A stretch of DNA of 64,000 nt from Oscheius onirici. Taxonomy: Eukaryota > Nematoda > Chromadorea > Rhabditida > Rhabditidae. Below, piece by piece: positions 48,001 to 59,787 of this stretch (position 1 is the stretch's first letter; each line of letters begins with the position of its first letter). The notes beneath the pieces were generated by a model. The model had not been told where the DNA came from. It saw only the letters and a list, made by a program, of their open reading frames with translations, and searched no databases. Location: positions 6,868,501-6,932,500 of the forward strand of contig OW051470.1 of NCBI GenBank assembly GCA_932521025.1, written 5' to 3'. The translations under genes and the position numbers were made by a program.

Positions 48001-51000
48001 TCATCAGTTCATGCACTGCTTTGAGGGGCATCGCGTCCAAGAAATTCCTGTTGCCAATTCCATTTCTCCTCCTTCTCTGAACGGATCCGTCGCGAGCAAG
48101 ACGTGCAACTGTCTTCAGCACAGACAGCAGGCTCTTCGTTTCTTCTGTCTCAGCTGCAACTTGGCCATCTGTCGTGAATGTACTCTCGTCGATCACGCCG
48201 CTCCGGCTCATCAATACGAACCGATTCAGGAGGTGAGCCTGCACCACAGGTCTTTGTCTGTCCATACAGGACAGAAACCGGACCTGATGACAGGTTATGA
48301 CCCAGTAATGTTGGCGAGCATATCCATTTTATGGATGCGATGACCCTACACAAAGAAAATCCACGCGTGAGTGGAAACTGATGGTCAAGGTAGCGGTACG
48401 TAGTTTTTTTCTGTAGTTTGGTTGTTTCCAACACTCTTGATCGTATTTTTATCGAAATCTTTTTCAGGTAGCTGAAAAGCAAGTGGCCATCATGGAACGT
48501 CTCGTCGATGAGGCCAGTATCAAACACCAGGAGATGCTCGACGGATTCAAACAAGTCGATGCCTGCCAACAGCGTCTGACCGCCTGTCTGAATCGTGCTC
48601 ACGCTCAGTTGGACGAAAATGAGGCCCTTTTGAAGAAGGCTGTCGAAGATCAGCGTCACCAGCTGCAGAAGGACATGGAAGCTGTATACTCTTCCAAACA
48701 GGTTGGTCTTTTGATTTTGTCGTATATTTGAGTAAGATGTTATTGTCTTCGAGACGGTGTATATTGGCTCACTGCATAGTGACCGAAGGCCCGCTGGCCC
48801 TCGTGGTCATTGTGTGTATATAGGCCTCACACCTGTCAGCAGCCTTCCTGCAAACACGAGAGGGGCCGCGAATTCTCGATCCAAAATGGGCCCCACTTAC
48901 TGGATGACCTTTACCGGACTCGTTGGTGCGGAAACTATTTTCCGATCGCGAGGGTTAACAAAACTTTTTCTAGGTTCAACTCACTATGGTCGACAAACGC
49001 ATCCAGCAAATGTCGGAGAAACTTGGACAGACGATCGAGTTCACTTCTCGTCTTGTAAAGTACGCCACTCCTACCGAGGTCATGGTCTTCAAACAGCTCC
49101 TCGACACTCGGCTCAACTTCTTCCTCAACTACAATCCTGATGTTTGTTGCTGCTTTTGGCCTAATTATCAATTTCTCAGCAGGTGACAAGCGCTTTGGTC
49201 AACTCGATGGATCTCGATGTTCCCGCTGTCAACGCGGCTCTTATCAAGCAGTCTATTGTCAACCTGATGGGAGCTGTTCGTGGAAATGCCTCCGACTGGA
49301 ATCCGTCCAGCAACATTTCCATTCCTCAGCCTGCAATGCCTCCGACTCCGATTGGACGTCCTCCTAGCCGCCAGGTTGGTTCAAATCCGGACTGTGTCTG
49401 ATTCAGGCTTGTTGATTTTGGGCCGCGCCCGGATTGGGCGGAATTTTTAAAACAAAGCAGTTTTTTGCATTTTTAAGTGCTTTATACTCTTTTTTCCACT
49501 TCTAGGTAGTTTTAATCGATTCAGCATGAAAAACTACCCTAGAAACGACTATTCCGGCAAAAAATTGAAGAGAAAATATGGAGAAATAGACGAAAACAGT
49601 TTTTCACTCATTTTGCCTTTCTTCATATTTTCTCTTCAACTTTTTTGCCGGTATAGACGTTTCTAGAATAGTTTTTCACGCGATTAAAACCACCTAGAAG
49701 ACGAAAAAATAAGTATAAAGCACTTAAAAATGCAAAAACTGCATTGTTTTGAAAATACCGCCCAATCAGGGCGCAGCCCGGCGGCCCAAAATCAACAAGC
49801 CTGATATGATTCATTAGTTTCAGCAGCTTGGCCGTTCTCCTCCGACAGCCCACAGTCTTCCCACAATGAGTAATCTGGCTACCAATGTCTTCTCTGATTC
49901 GAGCCTGCTGAGACCCAAGGAATTTGAAGGATCCAGCCAATCCCTCGGTCCATTCACTAGCGAACCCTTCAATCAGTACGACAAGTGGTCTCTTGGTGTC
50001 GAACCCAGCCTCGGACTTCTGGACAATGGAAATCTTGAAGACAGCAAGAACGATTCCATGTATCCGCCTAGCCGCTCTCAGGTCAAGCGTCAGAAGATGA
50101 TCTATCATTGCAAATTCGGAGAGTTTGGAGTCATGGAAGGGCAGTTCACCGAGCCTTCCGGAGTTGCTGTCAACGCTCAAGGCGATATTGTCGTTGCTGA
50201 CACTAACAATCACCGTATCCAGGTTTGTTCTTTTTTAAATCTCAGTAAATTGGAAATTGTAGGTCTTCGACAAGGAGGGACGTTTCAAGTTCCAGTTCGG
50301 AGAGTGCGGAAAGCGTGACGGACAACTACTCTACCCGAATCGAGTAGCTGTGAACAAGCTGACTGGCGATTTTGTCGTCACTGAGCGTTCTCCTACCCAT
50401 CAGATCCAAGTCTATAACCAGTACGGACAGTTCCTTCGCAAATTCGGAGCCAATATTCTCCAACATCCTCGTGGTGTCACCGTTGATAGCAAGGGCCGCG
50501 TTGTTGTTGTCGAATGTAAAGTAAGTTTTCCCTAAATTTGCGGATAAATCCGAAAACCTCCAATAGTCGGAGTTTTTCTCCTACTTCTGACGCGCAAATC
50601 CTCCCAGTGTATTGACACGTTGGAGATTTCTTTTGTCGAGCACGCTCTCTACCTACTCTGCGTCTCTGCCGTTCGAGAGTCTGTCCCCCACCCAAAGCTA
50701 CTTGCCGCATTGACCTCCTTCGCGAAAGCGGGAATATTTGATGAGACTTTCGTGTGGTCATGGGAATATGAAAGCAAATGGAACTGTCACTCTTTCAGGT
50801 CATGCGTGTAATCATCTTCGACATGTTCGGCAACATTCTGCAGAAGTTTAGCTGCTCTCGCTATCTCGAATTTCCTAATGGGGTCTGCACCAATGAGAAG
50901 AACGAAATTCTCATTTCCGATAACCGTGCTCACTGCATCAAGGTATTTGGCCCTTTTTGTCCTTCTCTATTTACAAATTACAGGTCTTCTCGTACGAAGG

Positions 51001-51522
51001 ACAATTCCTGCGCCAGATCGGAGGTGAAGGCATAACCAATTATCCTATCGGAGTAGCAATCAACTCTGTTGGAGACGTCGTCGTGGCCGACAATCACAAC
51101 AACTTCAATCTCAGCGTCTTCAATCAGGTAAGAACTTTTCAGATTTATCGCGGCGGTAGATGAGTTTATTGAAAGAGATTGCGTAGGCCATAGGATCGCG
51201 TTTTACGACATCAATTTGGTGTTCATTTGCGGACTGCCGCGCACATGGCAACACGTACCTTTTGTTATTGAGTGAAGGTTCACGGGGTGTCCTTGGCTCC
51301 GTAGACACACGTGCTGTTTCGTACCAGGTGGTATGATTCTTGGACATCTGAGGGATATAATCAATTCTTGTATTTCAGGACGGTACCATGATTGGAGCTC
51401 TGGAATCAAAGGTCAAGCACGCTCAATGCTTCGATGTGGCTCTTGTCGATGACGGCTCAGTTGTTCTGGCTTCCAAGGACTATCGTCTCTACTTGTACCG
51501 GTTCCAGCAAGGAGCTCAATAA
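45012..51522 (+). CDS. ncl-1: TRIM-NHL protein NCL-1 / Brat ortholog
   Basis: An RNA-binding translational repressor that limits rRNA synthesis and nucleolar size (worm ncl-1, fly brat). Exons include 45012-45135, 46143-46219, 47484-47632, 47673-47844, 47888-48232, 48468-48701, 48974-49141, 49183-49374, 49824-50222, 50263-50520, 50799-50942, 50984-51127 and 51379-51522. Domains in order: Ser-rich N-terminus; a C3HC4 RING (CPLCLEPFREPKVLACFHSF, CPQC); B-box 1 (CTGCKSGEIASAFCQDC); B-box 2 (CNCLQHRQQALRFFCLSC); a coiled coil (VAIMERLVDEASIKHQEML onward); a linker; and six NHL blades from RQKMIYHCKFGEFGVMEGQF. The NHL sequence is nearly the same as fly Brat (ERSPTHQIQVYNQYG, ESKVKHAQCFDVALVDDGSV, ASKDYRLYLYRF). 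All zinc ligands and NHL blades appear intact. Introns 1 and 2 are about 1.0 and 1.26 kb; another holds a palindrome. Confidence 0.95.
49404..49803. repeat. 400-bp palindromic element in an ncl-1 intron
   Basis: The ends are CAGGCTTGTTGATTTTGGGC at 49404 and its reverse complement ending at 49803. The two halves, about 190 bp each, pair along nearly their whole length at roughly 85-90 percent, with the centre near 49604. It lies wholly between ncl-1 exons 49183-49374 and 49824-50222. It looks like a foldback/MITE-type insertion that is spliced out. Confidence 0.9.
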
Positions 51523-52143
51523 GCCTCGAGCTTGCCGGCAGGACCGGCTGTCCCCTGTAATTTTTCCCAAACCAAAAAAAATAGCTGCGAGTCTTAGAAA
51601 TCGTCACGCGAAAAAGTATTCTCTCCCGTTGTTCCCCTGTTTGTTATATGTTTTTGGTTGGTTTTAGCCCCCTTTTTCTAATGAGAGACATATATTTTCG
51701 CTTAAGAGACGTCTTCTCGTGCTCCTCGCCGCCGCCCAATTGCCAGCGCGTATTGTAAGGCATCTCTTTTTGTTATTTCGGGCTTCACCCTTCTGTTATA
51801 TAACTTGTATAATGCATTAATTTATTGTTGCCCCCTCTTATGTATAGACGCGCATTGGGTGCTCAGAGGCACGGGATGTCTCTCAGTTCCCCCATCAAAT
51901 TGTTGCTGTTTTTGTTAGCAAGTGAGAGTGTGCTGCCGGCCAGTAATGTCCAAGCGAAAGTCCGTCCGTGGTGCACAGTTCCCAAAAAATTTTTTTCAGC
52001 TATATTCTGTTCTACTGTCCCCCGGTCTTTCACCATCTATTCTTTAACATAGTTTTTCTATCGTCCCTACTGTTTTAAGTATTGTTTTAACTAACGAGCA
52101 CTGTTTTAGATTTGTTTTATATAAAGTTCCATAAAATTCCTTG
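51523..52143. other. ncl-1 3' UTR and intergenic DNA
   Basis: About 600 bp. T-rich with TTGTTATAT-type words. TGTATAAT at about 51807 fits the consensus of PUF-family (Pumilio/FBF) binding sites; this is a single match and may be chance. No gene is supported. Confidence 0.4.
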
Positions 52144-53032
52144 CTATTCAATATCGAAAAGGGTTTCAGTCTTGACAATGTTCGCTCCAGGAAAGGCCTT
52201 TCCAGCAGCTTCTTCTTGGGAAGAAACGACAACAGTCTTCAAACTAGCATTTTCGATGAAGCCAAGGTATTCCGGATCGATCTCGGCTTCTGCCCAAACT
52301 AGAGTCTTCACCTGAAAACAAATTGTTGACGGAGAAGGGAGCATCTCCAAGGGAATGGACGCAAAACAACTGGGGTAAGTTATAGCAACCTGGAAAATGG
52401 ACAGGAACCAATTGATAGGTTGAACGGGAAACTATCCAGGACTAGTATTATTGGAGCAAATGAACACCCTTCGCTTTGGTTTATCTCAAATTCGTAGCAC
52501 AACTATTCGAGACAAATGGTGAAAACAAAAATAGGCTAAGAAATTATCGGCAAATTTTAGAATCCATTTTTCCGGAAGATTCAGCTCCTCTTATCCAGAA
52601 ACAAACTAAGTTCTACTCTACTGACTTACTTGATACTTTCGGACAATGTGGCCAATCCGTGCGCTGTCGGGATAGTCAATGAGGCCCTCGTACTGAAGAT
52701 TGACTGTCTTTGTACGGACAAAAAAAGAACAACCTGAACTAATGGTAGTCCACTGGACCAGATGGAAAGAAACGACAGTAACCCGATAAACTTCTCTGGA
52801 TGTACCAGAGAAAAGACAGGTCCTGACACGAAACTCTTCTCAATCTTTGTAGCTATTTCCAGAGCGGAAAGGGTACGAAGCTGTCTCCCATCTCTGAAAT
52901 TTCATACTCTGGCCTGAGCGCAAACAGACGAGAGCCCCTCCATACCTGAACCCGACCAAAAAACGACTCTCGAGACCACCCAGTTTTTGCTTTTGTCAAT
53001 AGCGGCAAATGGAGAGAGGGGTGCTCTCCGAA
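52144..53032 (-). pseudogene. truncated AMP-binding (acyl/acetyl-CoA synthetase-like) N-terminal copy 1
   Basis: Exons inferred on the minus strand: HPSLHLPLLTKAKTGWSRE, then after an intron DGRQLRTLSALEIATKIEKS, FVSGPVFSLVHPEKFIGLLS and FLSIWSSGLPLVQ. This matches the start of AMP-binding domains (x-T-L-x-x-L...LLPN-x-x-x-F...LA...G-x-x-x-P). Later exons are DYPDSARIGHIVRKYQ and VKTLVWAEAEIDPEYLGFIE, ending TLFDIE and a stop (52144-52146). The ATP-binding [10 protein letters not shown] loop and everything after it are missing. Splice phases fit at the exon joins examined. It could be a short expressed protein, but more likely it is a decaying duplicate of an acyl/acetyl-CoA synthetase, three of which lie in a row here. 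Confidence 0.42.
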
Positions 53033-54790
53033 CGGCCGGGTGTCCACGGCTGGTAAAAAGGTTCCGGTGCTGTAAAAGAGACAAAACGCCAGCTACATGA
53101 CAATCGCGAGAAAAGGGGAACTAACTTGAGAGTTTTAGGTGGGGATTTTTTTAAGTTTCAGGTTTACTGGAACGTATGATGAACGTGGGGAATCAAACAT
53201 ATATTAATCGGAATAACTCGATGATTAGTTACATGAGCTGATATGGACGTTTTTCCATTTTATTGCTGACAGAAAATTAGAGATGATAACGATGAGAGTA
53301 CATAACAGTTTAGAAGAAAGAGTTACTCAACACAAACTGAAGTGACGTTTGTTAGTATTTTCAAATCTTTGGTCGTGCTGCATGTTCGTTTTGGTTTACG
53401 GAACGAAATATACACTACATAAATCGAAGATTGTAAGGCAAAGAGAGGAAAGTGCGATACGCATTGGCTCTGGTGATTGTCAGATCGGGCTAGAAAGAGC
53501 TTAGCGAACGATATAACCATACCGTTTGTAGTGTTCCCAGAAAAGTCGCGGCAGCTTCGGAACGTTAACGCCTGGCTACTCAGGAAGCACCCGCAGCCCA
53601 TGAGTCTCTTCGGAACTCAGGCTTGAGTCGGGAAGAAACTTTACTTTACGTTTAAGTGTAAAACTTATTATGTTTTTCGTTTTACCCTCTGGTGTAAGAA
53701 CCGTTCGAACTGGTTGTAATGGGAAAGAACTTCAGTCGGATGATCAAAACTGGTACGGTAATTCTTGACACTATTGTTTCCTCTTCATGACTACTTCTCT
53801 TTTCTTCCCAGTTTTGAAGAAACAAACATTTCTGAACGCTGCTATGTTTACACTCATTTTCTCAGTCTGCTAATCATGCGTATTCCGTGAATAGACTGTC
53901 AGACGGGACCGAGTCAAATTGTGATGGAACGGTGTGTCCTTTTTGCAGCGGAATATTTGAGGCCAGACGAACAGGAGCTATTACCAAACGGCAATTGACA
54001 AACGGGTCTGACGATCGGTCTGTGACCCCGGGTTTTTTCGGGTTGGGAAAATGAACCAGACAAGGGTAGAGGGACTGGTTAGGGATTGGGTGAAAGACAT
54101 TTGTAGATTCAGGTGTTTTTTCAGAGATTGTGAGCAGAACCTCGTGTAGAAACACTTCAGGTTCAAGTAATCTCGAACACCATCCGAAGGGCAATGTTTT
54201 CCAGAGACTAGTGTAGTGACATTTACAAAGAACAAGAAAAAAATGGGAACGTAATCGAGAATCCTAGGAGAGAATACTGTCCCGAATACGGTGAAGAGAC
54301 ATGTCCGCTACTGGACCACTAACTCTCAATGACTAGAATTTTTCATTTGAAACCGGTGTACTTGCAAGACTTCATAGTTCCATAATATTCAGCCACAAGA
54401 CTTGCTTTCTGCTAAAGTAGTTACTATAATCTGTGGATTTTCCCTCTTATTAAAGTTTCTTGTCTGGGTTTTTGGCAAAAATTGATTGCATTGGAAACTC
54501 TCATTCTCGAAAGGAATAACATTGTGAGCAAAGACTTGAAGTTCTTCCAATGACTTACGCGCTTGGCAAATTAACGAGAGTCTTCTTTTCGTCAGATCTT
54601 TTCCTTTCCTGTCCCTCTTTCTCAAGCATCACTTGTCGGATTTCCTCGCTCCACTCGACGTCTCTTCCTTCCTTTATCGACCACTGAAACCATCAACTAT
54701 TCCAGGTTCATTCCCCAAAGGTTCTTTTCCATTGTTCGTCGTCAGGCGGGTGGGTGGCAAGAGCCGTCGCCTGACGTCGTTATCAGCCCC
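53033..54790. other. intergenic region between two synthetase-like fragments
   Basis: About 1.75 kb. A minus-strand 106-codon frame (53874-54194; MPFGWCSRLLEPEVFLHEVL) and others show no recognisable domain and no link to the flanking AMP-binding pieces. No repeats were noticed. Confidence 0.35.
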
Positions 54791-55443
54791 TCACGGTCTC
54801 TTCCAGAGCAAAAAACGCTCAGGAAAAAAGTAACCTGATGGTTCAAAAGCAGAGAACTGTCGAAGATCACAGACCTCAATTCCGTAAAAGGGTCTTCTAG
54901 CCGGAATGTTCTCTTCTGGAGGTGGGACACCTGGATTGGGAGCAGTGTGGCGGATGACCAGGATGTGACGAACACTCTTGGTCTTTTGATTACTGTAGTG
55001 GGAACTTGCCTCTTACCTCGGACAGGACATTGTTCAGACGTTTATAGATCTCCTGGAGAGACTGTCCCAGCCAATACGCGTCTACCGTAATCACCAGAGA
55101 AGGTCTTCCCTCCAGAATCACATTTCTCAATCTCTCGTCATCAGTTGCTCCAGGATCCTGAACCCTGATTCATTCTCAAGAACTCTCGACTCATACCAGT
55201 GGAATGACTGGAATGTTCCCTTTGAATGCTGCCAAAATGGAGAGAGGCAGTTGGATGACTTGCGGCAGGAACAGCAAAACTGATTCACCCTGGAACTCTT
55301 TCTAGAAACACTTATCTGAGACTGATCAGACCTCCTGACAGTACTTTTTCAGAACGATGGCAATCTTGTCGACGAGGACATGGACAGTGGTCAAGGAGAG
55401 CTGACAGCAGTCGTGGACAGGCTCGTCCCAGTAGTTTCCTTCC
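54791..55443 (-). pseudogene. truncated AMP-binding (acetyl-CoA synthetase-like) N-terminal copy 2
   Basis: Minus-strand exons: EGNYWDEPVHDCCQLSLTTV ending KKYCQE; EFQGESVLLFLPQVIQLPLS, ILAAFKGNIPVIPL; VQDPGATDDERLRNVILEG, PSLVITVDAYWLGQSLQEI; TKSVRHILVIRHTAPNPG. In order these correspond to the acetyl-CoA synthetase segments W-E-G-D-E, TYR-x-L...VLK, LPM...ELPVAMLA...IGA, VITADE...I-x-LK and V-x-H-x-IVV. Introns are 30-35 bp with TAG/CAG/AAG acceptors. The frame stops at 54791-54793, before the ATP-binding loop. The sequence is strongly diverged from the intact acetyl-CoA synthetase 0.8 kb upstream. It is probably a degenerated tandem duplicate. Its N-terminus could not be joined in frame. 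Confidence 0.5.
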
Positions 55444-56207
55444 CTAAAGATATTACTGGATAACAGTTCTCTGTCTCAAAACAAAGGCAAAAAACGAGTA
55501 TGTCATCCGGGATCTGAACTGTCAGCTTTGTGAGCAAAGGTTTTAGTGCTATTTCATCAACTCGCGCGATCTTCGAAGCAGGATTTAGCAAACTGTTTTG
55601 GTGCTGTTTTTTCAGAATCAGTCCATCGAGAGCAACATTTTAAGACCAAATATGTCGGACTCTTTCAAAGACCGCTGTCAACCCTTGCTTCAAGTTCTCT
55701 CTACTTTTAAGAAAATTTTGGACAAAACTAGCTGACTTTCCGCAAAAAACAGCCAAAAGTTTATTTTACGAAGGCTTCAGATCACTCCAAAACCATCTGC
55801 TAACAGGAAAAGGTGTCGGAAACCAACCAAAGGAGGAAATCCCGATCGTAGTCATCTTCGACAGATTTCAAATGACGATCGAGACAGCGACGAACAGTAT
55901 CCATTGCCGGGAGGGAGATTGCAGCAATGGCAAGGGAGACCGTGCAATTGACAGAATTGCCTCAGATCGAGATGACCATGGCCAATCTTTCCTCCCACTC
56001 TGCACTTGATGTTCCATCAAGATCAGGGGGACGAGAAAAAGAAATGCATGCATTTTATTATCTATAATCTACAGAACATCACGAAGTTGCAATTGTTTTG
56101 ACTAAAGAGATACCACAATTTTTTGGAATTACAGGTGTATACCAGACTAAATTGTATTACAGATCGAGTTACGCAATTTACAGAGATCGGGTATGACTAC
56201 CGAAAAG
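55444..56207. other. intergenic region 3' of acetyl-CoA synthetase
   Basis: About 760 bp. A minus-strand frame (55391-55600; LLNPASKIARVDEIALKPLL) could be an upstream exon of the synthetase-like copy 2 but cannot be joined in phase. The rest is AT-rich and likely the 3' UTR. Confidence 0.3.
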
Positions 56208-59046
56208 TTAGCCCTTGGTGGCTCGACCAGCAATCAGTTTCTGGATGACGGTTTCGTCGATCAGAGTCGTCGTGTCGCCAATTCCGTCCTCGGCTCCTTC
56301 GACAATCTTGCGCAGGATACGACGAGTCACCTGAATCGACCGATTTGACCATAATCAATTGTAACAAAAAACCTTTCCAGAACGAGTTTTTGGCAGACCT
56401 GGAGCTTCTTGAATGACATCGGGAACGGCAATAGCTCCAATCTTCGAACGAACAAATGTCTTCAACTCTGCCACGAGCTCGCGTGAGAGCTTTTCCCCGT
56501 GATTCAGCGTCACAAATGCGTATGGGAAACAGCCCTTGATGTCGTGAGGAGCTGCTACGACGGCGGCTTCGGCTACTTTCTCATGTGCGACCAGCGCACT
56601 TTCTATTTCAGCAGTCGAAAGTAAATGCCCGGAAACGTTCATCAGATCATCGACACGACCAGTTATCCAAATGTAGCCGTCCTCGTCGCGTCGAGCTCCG
56701 TCTCCTGTGAAGTAGTATCCGTTGAACGGGGCAAAGTAAGTCTTGACAAAGCTAAAATTGTCAATTCTGAGGGAAAGAAGGTAAGACTAACCGTTGCTCG
56801 TCTCCATAAACACCACGCAGCATCCCTGGCCAGGCTCTATCGAAACAGAGATTTCCCTCTCCCGGTCCTTCGATTCTTCTTCCTTCTGCGTCCAACAGCA
56901 CGGGATTGATTCCAAAGAATGGGAATGTGGCTGATCCGGGCTTCATTGGAGTAGCTCCAGGCATCGGGACAATCATATGTCCGCCAGTCTCCGTCTGCCA
57001 ATAGGTATCCACCACGGAGCACTTTTCTTTGCCCACGACCGAATACAGCCATTTCCAGGCAGCCGGATTGATTGGTTCGCCTACGGTTCCGAGAATTTGG
57101 AGACTGTCTCTGGACGTCTTCTTAACGTGTTCATCTCCCAGAGCCATCAGGGCACGGACAGCCGTTGGCGAGGTGTAGAGCTTGTTGACTTTATGCCTGT
57201 CGACGACTTCCCACATTCTTGCCGGCGATGGATATGTTGGAACTCCTTCGAACCAGACCCCCGTGAGTCCATTCATTAATGGTCCGTAGAGCAGATACGA
57301 GTGTCCAGTGATCCATCCACAATCGGCCGTACACCAGAAAACGTCCTTCTCGTTGTGAACATCGAATGTACATTTGGTCGTGAAGTAGGCGTAGACCATG
57401 TAGCCGGCCGTCGTATGTTGAATTCCTTTCGGCTTGCCAGTCGATCCTCTGAAAAACAACGGAATTAGCTTTGTCACAGTCAGTTGTACACGTTTATCAC
57501 TGTGTCAAAACAAACAAAGAGCGCAGCAGTTTCCAGCAAATTTCATTTCCCCCGTGAACGCATATTTTCCTGGAGAAGAATTGAAATCGACATGACTCGC
57601 CCACATACACATAACTGAATGAAGCTGCCGTCAGCGCATTGACTCTGAATTTCTTCACGCGAGAGCTGAATCGGATGTCCTCCGTCTTCAATCGACCGGG
57701 CCAGGATAACGAGGCCAATTTAGAAGCGAGCCTGGTTTTCGCTCGAGAAATTATCTATTCCATTTTATTTTTATTTTTCTGCTGAACACCACGGTCGATG
57801 ATTTTTGTTCACTCCGAAAAGACCAGGAACTTGTTTGCCCACACAGTACATCAAAAAAGTTCTTCTTTGACCAGATATTATCGCATTAAAAGTTAGGCGT
57901 TCATTGTGTCAACCAGTTTTGAAGGGAAAAACACATAATCTGATTTAGAGAATGAACGTCGAGCATTTTAGAAGAGCGTAATCCAATTTTTCTTTCCGAA
58001 AAACGTTGAGACCACGAGTTCAGGACCAAAACAACTTACGAAGTGTAGAGCAGGAAAAGAGGGCTCTCGGCTTCCATCCATTCTACTGGCGAATCCGCAT
58101 TTTTGTACTTGGCCATTTCCGTCTCGTAGACGTGGTCGATTGGCTTTGGCACAAATGGCTAAATCTTTTTTTATGAAGAAAACTAAAAAGATACGAACCG
58201 TTGGTCGAGAAGCTCCTTCCGGAAGAGTTACTCGCTTGACATGTTCTACAACGACAACAGATTCCACCTTGACACCTTCGTTGGCGGCGAATACGACAGC
58301 ATCGTCGCTGATAGCTTTCAGATCGACGTGTTTCGAGCCGCGGAAGACGCCGTCAGCCGTCACGATAACTCGACACTTGGCATCAACAACACGGGCGGCT
58401 AGAGATTCAGCTGAAAATCCGGCAAAGACAACGGAATGCATGGCACCTATAAACAGAACAGTCATTAGAAATAAACAGAAAGAACTAACCGATGCGAACA
58501 CAGGCAAGCATGGCCACAGCCAGTTCCATGACCATCGGAAGATAGAGAGCAACTACATCGCCTCGTTTGACTCCATGGGCTCGAAGGACGGCAGAAAAGT
58601 TAACGACTTGCTCGTGGAGCTCGCGGTAGGATATTTGGTGAGAATCGGAGGGCTCATTTCCTTCCCAGATGTAGGCAACTTTGTCACCGAGACCACGTTG
58701 AATGTTTCTTTCGAGGCAATTGTAGGCGATGTTGGTACGGCATCCGTCCATGAAACGGCAGAAGATTTTGCCCTTCTTGGCGTCGAAATTGTACTCAAGG
58801 CCCTTGGAAGAGGTCTTCTCGAAATAGAGCTCAGTGGCGACGGTTTTCCAGAAGGCGTCCGAGTCGTTGATGGAGCTACGGTACATTTCATGGTAGGACG
58901 GAAGGCCAGAGACGTGGGCTCCGGCTAGAAGAGGTGCAGGTGGGAGAAAAACCTGGAGAAAGTCGATTAGAAGCAAAAAAGGTAATACGAACCTCTTCAG
59001 CAGGTGTCGAGCTTCGTAAGTCAAACTTCACACGAGAATCGGACAT
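56208..59046 (-). CDS. acetyl-CoA synthetase (AMP-forming)
   Basis: Makes acetyl-CoA from acetate, ATP and CoA through acetyl-AMP in the cytosol/nucleus; it feeds lipid synthesis and histone acetylation. ATG 59044-59046 ([20 protein letters not shown]). Features in order: [13 protein letters not shown] (acetyl-CoA synthetase N-terminal domain); [59 protein letters not shown]; the phosphate loop [16 protein letters not shown], split by an intron of about 590 bp between T-S and [65 protein letters not shown]; and the catalytic Lys in LPKTRSGK (about 56370). It ends GRATKG with TAA 56208-56210. All core motifs are intact and the length (about 670 residues) is normal. Two truncated relatives lie downstream. 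It is divergent from brc-1. Confidence 0.95.
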
Positions 59047-59787
59047 TCCAAAATGGAGACTACGGCTGAACCGAAGGCAACCTGAAAATTTGCTCCGCTG
59101 TCTTCAAAAAAAAGAAAAAAATCTAAAATTGACTCAAAAGACAATTCTCAGGGGAGCGATGTGTATTTCAAGGATTGAGTGAGGAGAAGGATCGCATGAC
59201 AACAAGCTAAACAATAGCAGCAAAACAAAGAGAGGAATAGTGCGGTAAAGACCAGCCCTGTGGTCTTCCTTTCACTTTATCTGATCGTTCGATGCGTCGC
59301 TCGCCTGGTTAGACCGAGAGTACAGAGATCTTTTCGGGGTGGCCCAGACTGCTGCGAGATGGGGAAATTGTGGAAGAAGGACAGCCGGCTGGCTGGCCGG
59401 CATGAGCGCAGAATGCCTCCCTCTGGCCGATTGGGAAAGGGGCGGAGTTTGCGTCTTTCGCGCGTAAAACTGACACACGGCTAAAACAGCGCCAATAATT
59501 ATTTTTTAAAAGTTTCTTTATCCTCGATATTTGCCTTTTTATGGCTGTTTTTTTACAACATTCTGGTTCTTTTTTATAGTATTACGGCATGCAAAAGACA
59601 AAAAAAATCTCACTCATAAGAGAGACAAAACATAAAAAGCAATGGATTAGTGTGAAGGGTTCAGAGGAAGAAAAATTTGGCATCGATTCAAATGGCTTTT
59701 TGTATCAGTTTTCGTTTAATTTTTCCATCTTATTTCTCCCAAAACACGATATACGATCACTATTTCAAGCCCCCATCACCTCATCAT
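59047..59787. other. divergent intergenic region between acetyl-CoA synthetase and brc-1
   Basis: About 740 bp, presumably holding both promoters. It has a GC-rich patch (59330-59470) and T runs (59490-59580) before brc-1. Short frames here lack domain support. Confidence 0.4.

Noticed and set aside
48960-49190. Minus-strand frame over the ncl-1 coiled coil
   Set aside because: Antisense shadow of confirmed ncl-1 exons.
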